Source: Blasia pusilla (taxonomy: Eukaryota > Marchantiophyta > Marchantiopsida > Blasiales). Taken from it: 64,000 nt of DNA. Positions within the stretch are counted from its first letter, which is position 1. Each line of letters starts with the position of its first letter. The notes beneath the pieces are model-generated. The model made no database searches, had not been told where the DNA came from, and saw only the letters and a program-made list of their open reading frames with translations. The translations under genes were made by a program, and so were the position numbers. The DNA lies in contig CM114271.1 in NCBI GenBank assembly GCA_050084515.1, forward strand, positions 67,084,001-67,148,000. Direction: 5' to 3'. This document shows, in pieces, positions 58,214-64,000 of this stretch.

Positions 58214-61200
58214 TTAGATGTCACAAGTGACCGCGACAAAAACCGCAAGCAACTCTGGATTTTTCTCCAAAAAAGTCCGGAATTCATCCCAACTTATAGC
58301 CCCGTCTTGGTTCATGTCGAGCTTCTTGAACATAAGCTGGACCTGTGAGAAGAAAGAGTGGTCGAGCTTAAGGGAAAAGACTCCAAAGTATTCATTTCCA
58401 ATAGGAGCAAATCCAAACAACAGCTAGGTTTTTCATCACTATCAGTTCAAAGAACTTAAGACCGCTGCAGCTAGTCCATCTGTGGGGAATCCATCCTAGA
58501 AAATTGCTTGCATCACATATGGCAATTAAATTCATCTTTATCTAATTTCCCACACCTTGAGAAACTGATTAGAGTGAAGTGGAGCTCTTGGACACTATAT
58601 GCAAACACACTCTAGGCAAGTGCCAACACAAAGATCAAGTCCTATTTGTGGGAATGCTAGACATAGGAACTTAGCGATCACTTCTTCAGAGTCTCACTGC
58701 ACATCAAGCTCCAAACTAGTTTTCTTTTTGTGGAATTCATCCATATTAACAGACGAGTACCAGGCAACTCATGTGCATAATGTGGATGTTGATATAATTG
58801 GTGACAGACCTGCAATTTGGGAATTTTGGGAAATACTCTCCTTAAACTACTCTCCAACTGCACACACACAGATCATTCATATAAATCAAATTCAAGATTA
58901 ATGATTCCATCTAAGCACGTCAAGACAAACCCTTACTGAGGTCCTCCGGGCCATACACAACCTATATGAACAAAGAGAGCCTTGCAGGATGGGTATGCGA
59001 GATACTTGAGCCCCACCACAGAATTGTACCCCATCATTTCAAGAAAAGATCAAAGAGGGAATAATTAGCTCCTACAACTTTACCTCTACTTGTGAAAGAA
59101 CTCCATCATTATGTGAATCACATGCTTCAAAAGCAGACTTGATAAGACTTGCAAACTCAGTGTGGTTCGAGAGGAATCCCAACACTGCAACAAACTGCAT
59201 AAAAGTAGTGTCAGAAAGATTGCACAACCACATTCCTTGATTCCTTGGCAAGCGAGGGTGCAAAACATTAGCTTCTATGGGGTATAGGAGATAGACAAAT
59301 GTAGTGAATGTCCTAAACGTGATAAACACAGTCTCCATGCCTGAGGTATCTCGTAATTAGTGACTCTACTAATCACTAAAGACATGGGTTTCCAAGTACT
59401 GCAACTGAAGAGGAAACAACAGAGTCGAACAGGAGCTTTACAAAACTTTTCACTCACTTCTCTAAAGTTGATGAATCCTTGTTCTGACTTGTCAAACATG
59501 AGAAAAACCTGCAAGCATGAGAATCAGTTGTCAAAATATCAGCTCGGCAGCAAAACAATGATCCCGCGCCAACTATTGTCAGAAAATAGAGCCAGAGGGT
59601 CATCAAACTGACCTTCTCTGAGAAAGGACTCCGTGGAAGATCCAGACCTTCCAGGAATTGATCCATTGTCACATTCCCACTGCCATTCAAGAGAATACTC
59701 AAGTTAGATGCATAGGATCAAGGACCTATCTCTGTATAGTCACCTGTTGGGCAAATGCTTGACAGGTGAATGCACTGTTCTCAGTGCGTTTGAAACCCCT
59801 ATACTTCAGAGATTTATAATTGTGGCCAGTAGTTGACTCAAACACGGACTGATGAAGGAGCTCTCATCTTCAGTATCAGTTGCAGGGAAAATGCCTAAAT
59901 AGGGTATGAGAAAGTTGTGAGAAATTCATACATTATAAATTGAGTCTTCAGATGTCAACCAGAAGATGAGACCCAGGAACTGAAGAAAAGATTCCCTCAA
60001 AGATAGTTGGAAGTTCAATAGAACCTAATTGGACTATCAATGCACTACCACTTGACTTGATCCACTTTAACGGCTGTCGAGAAAGATTACATTACGATAA
60101 AATTGAAAATTCTCTTGAAAGATTAGAAGGCTAACTCTAAACCAGTCATATTCAGCCCTAACAACAAAGAGCTCTAGGGATATTTTCCAACATGAGTATA
60201 AAATAGGCCCAGGCAGTGTGGCTTTACTGGGCCTAGATATATTCATGAGTTCTAATATCTAGAGCATAACTAGGCATTCAGTGCAGATCACTACTATCCA
60301 CACGAACGAAGTAAAATACGGCTGAATTAAAAAATTATGTTGCATTCAACCTTGGTAATCACGACCTTGTGGGATGAAGAGAATGGGAATTCACACCTGT
60401 GAGTAGTGTCCATCTTAGAGAATTTCTCCAAGTACTCCTTGACCTCTTGGGTTGTCAGATGAAATAACTGACGGAACACAAACAGACCATTTAGATTCCT
60501 TTGAGCAGTAGTGAATGGGTGAGATTTTTCAATGTGGGACAACAGAGTCAGCCATGATATGGTGCCCTAAAAGCTGTTTGAAATGTGTCATAAGGAATAT
60601 TTTTACAGTTCTCTGAGCACAGTTAAATGAAGGTGAATTCCTAAAGTCAGACGTATTTGACACCTAGTGTGGCACTCAGTGGTATGACCGTTCTTTACCT
60701 CCTACATCATGAGGCCCCCCACTTTTTAAAGAGAAAGATTGATATCACCAACGAGCCATATCAACTTTTGGACCCCTAGCAGATGTTGAGCCTTGTGGCA
60801 ATAGTATTATGAGAAAGATAACAACCCTCATGATAGAAGCCCCCTATCCGACAATGGTAATTGAGAACCTACTTTGTGCATACTGTGCCACCGAAAGTCT
60901 CCAGGACATGTTACAATTGTGCATATGTTCTTAATTCACACAGTGGATATCTTACCCTGCACTAACTGAAAGGAATAAAAGTTCTCACTGCAACATAGTG
61001 CCCGAGGTTGTTAACACCCAAACCAGTGTTCTAGGAAACTACAGGATGTAGCCTATTATCCACTGCCGTCACTGAGAAGTAGAATTGAGGTAGATTATCA
61101 TGCTCGCTGATAACTTATCATCCAAAATCCAAACCGGATTAAACAATTAAGGTAAACCATAAAGTGGGTACCTTAACTCTGGGAAAGATAACTTACTCTC

Positions 61201-63757
61201 TCCATTCTTCCCATTTCAACCATTGAAGCTGTTGCTGGATACTGCAATTAGCCACACAAGAATGTACAATTTTAGTTGGGTATCACATTATTTTGTTCCA
61301 AAAGCTGAGCAACCAACTGTAATTTGTTACAATGAAGAAGGGAAACACATCACAAAGACTCTTCTTTCGTAGACAAGGTATGGAACTGGACAAGCCAGGG
61401 CTTTCTGACCAATTTGAGGGAAACTGGATGCACTTAAAGGAATTCCCCACAACCTTGCACATAATAAACAGCCTCAAAGGACTTCTGAATGACATTTAAA
61501 AATGGTTTTCATTGTTTTTACGATCTTAGGTAGAAGAAATACCCACCAACTTCAGTTCAGAAGATCTCACTGCTAGCATCAAGTCCCCATAAGTATGTTC
61601 AGTCTCAGGGACATTGAGAGCCCCAGCCATCATGTACCGTACCTGCCAACAAGCACCCAAATACGAATGCCAGACATCTCAATACCATATCTCAGGTTGC
61701 ATACAGGAGCTCCAATATCGAGGCATCATTGTCCTGTGCCAAGAACGGTCTAGGTTATTCTCTATCTAATTACTGGATTAATTCTCAAGAAGTGTCCTAA
61801 CACCAAAATCTCACAAAAACCTACCAATACCTCTGTAAGAACCTAAAGTGTTTTTCATTTGAAGAACAGCTATTTACAACTACTAAATACCTATAACCCT
61901 TCGTACATAGAACTTTTGTCTGAGCATAGATGAAGTTGTTACAAAGAATACAATTACCTGAAACCTCTACCAAAAACTAAAATTGTTCAAAATAGGCCAA
62001 CACAGCACTAGAACGAACAAGAAATTCATTTCAATCCATTTGCCTCCAAGGCTGAGTCAAGGTCCCTGGAAGTTCTTCACAGAGGGTAACAACCCAAAAA
62101 TCTTACACCTCTGAGCTGATATCCCGTCAGAAAATCATTTTCAATAATACGCAGATGGTCCAAACTGAGGAGAAGAAGGAGTACGCCCAAGGATCATTCT
62201 GGCAATAATTTTACAAATCAGTAAGACCATCACAAGTAAGAAACTCACCCTCTCTGCATAAGATGCTGGATCATCCAGATCCTTTTTTGATGGATACACA
62301 ACAGGGAGATACTCAACCTGTTCACATCAAGGGGAAAAGATTGATGAATCAAAACTAACCGTTGAACCCACTCCATAGATCACTGATAAGTTGCACGAAA
62401 TTTTCTAAATGTTTTGTGCACTCATGTCTTATCAATGAGCAATAACACACAAGGGCCAGTAAGCACTGCAAGTGAATCACCCAAGGCACTGTCTCACAAG
62501 ACTAATCCAACCAGAGATCTAAGATCCCACAATAAGATGAGATCCCCATACGCAGGCACGACATTGGAAAGAAAAGTTTATAAAACAACACGTTGGCTTT
62601 ATATCTATTGAAGAGACTGTTGAGTTGCAAATAGAGACGGTAATTGTACTTGAGATTTCTAAGTTTTCTCCCTAAATTGACTGCAAAGATAATCTTCCTG
62701 AAAATACAGATTGTCCTCACAATGCAAACCTAGGGGCTAGCAAAGTGACTCAAAATTAACTTTGTGCTTCATCTCACTTTGACACGTTGTCGTTAGATGA
62801 CCACAAGGACAAACTTCAGGTTGATAGAACCAATCCACACATCATTCCTACCATGTTTGACCTGATAGACTGCATGTACTTGAAATTTAGAATTACCAGG
62901 ATACTGTAGCCTTAATCATCTGTAGATATACATTATACTCGGGGTTGCACAGGTAAGTCATCTATCCCAACGAGGCATGCACAGTAACAATGCAAGAGAC
63001 AAGAAAACATACCTCCATATGATTGGTGACTTGGACCAGCATACGGAATACTAGCTTCCAAACTGAAATGTCTCCCCTACAATTCAAGTCTTCATGACTT
63101 AGAGTGCAATCATAAGTGGGTACTATATTGGTATCACACAAAAGCAACAAAACAACCTTACAAGCTATGAGGAGCTCATCCATCCGTTTGTGATTGACAT
63201 TCTTTCAGGAACAGAAAGCTCAGATTCTTCTGTCACTTATGATGTGACAAGTAGAACCAGCAACCGAACCACATCCTCAAATTTACATTTCATTTTTTCT
63301 GTTCGTGGAAACCATGTATGCTTATAGAACTACTATATGTACAGGTGTGATATTTCTCAGCTAGCAAGTCAAGCACATCTTCACGGTCACAGATACCAAA
63401 CATTGAGATTGTTCAAAAAATTGTCCTGTTTGAAGAAGGTAAGACTTGAACTGCAGTGGGTAATAGCATCTCAGAATATCTTGCGCAAGTGCTGTACATT
63501 GTGTCTAGCTATAGTGTAAAGTAGGTGCAATGTGGGTCAATATGACCGTCTGCCCATCATGAAACTTCATTCCAAGGCATTGAATTGCTATACCAGGAAA
63601 TGTCGAAGTGTACGAAGGGATAGCGAACAACTACCGGCTGGACTGCAACACCCGACCTAAAAGCCCCGAGCTTGAAGGAGATAAGTGCTCTTCCATTTGT
63701 AGTAGTTCCCTCCGGAAACAGCAATACTCGGGGGTAATCATTGCATGACGCCTTTGT
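58214..63757 (-). CDS. LPEAT2: lysophospholipid acyltransferase with EF-hands (LPEAT2-like), 3' part of the gene
   Basis: This enzyme re-acylates lysophospholipids with acyl-CoA at the endoplasmic reticulum. Eleven exons join in one frame: 63757-63594, 63076-63013, 62317-62249, 61642-61547, 61241-61197, 60467-60397, 59679-59613, 59508-59458, 59194-59084, 58857-58810, 58342-58214; each is bounded by AG and GT. Acyltransferase motif III (LLFPEGTTTNG) and motif IV (VAVQPVVVRYP) are in the first exon. WGDISVWKLVFRMLVQVTNHME and VEYLPVVYPSKKD follow as in the family. Four EF-hand loops come next: DTTHSGNVTMDQ (imperfect, Gln at position 12), DKSEQGFINFRE, DSHNDGVLSQVE and DMNQDGAISWDE. The stop is TAA at 58214. 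The N-terminus with the NHX4D catalytic motif lies beyond the right edge. Closest plant relative by pattern is LPEAT2; an LPCAT-type name is also possible. Confidence 0.9.
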
Positions 63758-64000
63758 CTGCATTGGCATGCTTCGGCATGACAAGATGTGAACAGCAACT
63801 TAAATAAAGTAACTCACATAACAAGAGACTGATACATGCAAATCAATTGAACCATGGAATCAGTGGTTGATGACTAGGAATGCTGGAATCAACTAAGTTT
63901 ATGTACAGACCAGCTACCAGTTGTGCATGTGTGAACAAATAGCCGAACCCCACAATAGACTCTGTTACAAGAACTAGACCTATTGAAAGTGAAGGTTCGA
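63758..64000 (-). other. intron of the acyltransferase gene
   Basis: No exon for the preceding part of the acyltransferase domain could be recognised here. The next upstream exon is presumably outside the window. Confidence 0.5.

Noticed and set aside
58937-58961. 25-bp micro-exon of the acyltransferase (VVYGPEDL)
   Set aside because: It has splice-like borders but would shift the frame. The 58810-58857 exon restores proper EF-hand spacing in frame.

Overview
This is a repeat-dense piece of a plant nuclear genome, AT-rich outside its genes. It has two intron-containing genes: a bHLH transcription factor on the + strand (about 30.2-32.6 kb) and the 3' part of an EF-hand lysophospholipid acyltransferase (LPEAT2-like) on the - strand (58.2 kb to beyond 63.7 kb). 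Gene structure and protein families point to a streptophyte. The mix of a ZHOUPI-like bHLH, an LPEAT and relics of a methyltransferase-carrying Ty3/gypsy family fits a seed-free land plant or a charophyte relative better than a flowering plant, but the exact lineage is inference.

Layout. 0.3-6.3 kb: AT-rich DNA with a 131-bp mini-LTR and several hAT-type MITEs. 6.36-16.99 kb: a roughly 10.6-kb Ty3/gypsy retrotransposon (element A) whose ancestral order was gag - protease - C5 cytosine methyltransferase - RT/RNase H - integrase - PHD finger. Its right half is inverted, so the methyltransferase is cut in two: N-half on + ending at 11907, C-half on - starting at 16879. 17-18.2 kb: AT-rich DNA with a near-perfect hairpin. 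18.6-22.7 kb: a heavily decayed second copy (element B, - strand) that keeps the un-inverted gene order and is interrupted by a MITE. 22.7-25 kb: a decayed direct-repeat pair. 26.5 kb: a GA-rich minisatellite. 26-30 kb: GC-richer leader of the bHLH gene. 33-38 kb: non-coding. 38-51 kb: AT-rich repeat graveyard with LTR fragments, MITEs (one nested inside another), minisatellites and a tandem duplication. 51.6 kb: a 20-bp minisatellite. 54.9-55.9 kb: trinucleotide tract plus a diverged ~155-bp tandem repeat, downstream of the acyltransferase.

The most notable system is the retrotransposon that carries both a DNA-methylation writer (C5-MTase with PCQ and ENV motifs) and a presumptive histone-tail reader (PHD finger) in the place after integrase where chromoviruses carry a chromodomain. 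Retrotransposons with captured methyltransferases are known from a few eukaryotes. The combination with a PHD finger, and the exact inversion through the MTase into the 3' LTR, are what deserve a second look. The second prominent theme is a MITE family (termini CAAGGTTGCA / TGCAACCATG, 8-bp target duplications) with at least ten copies here, two of them hosting a nested copy of the same family.
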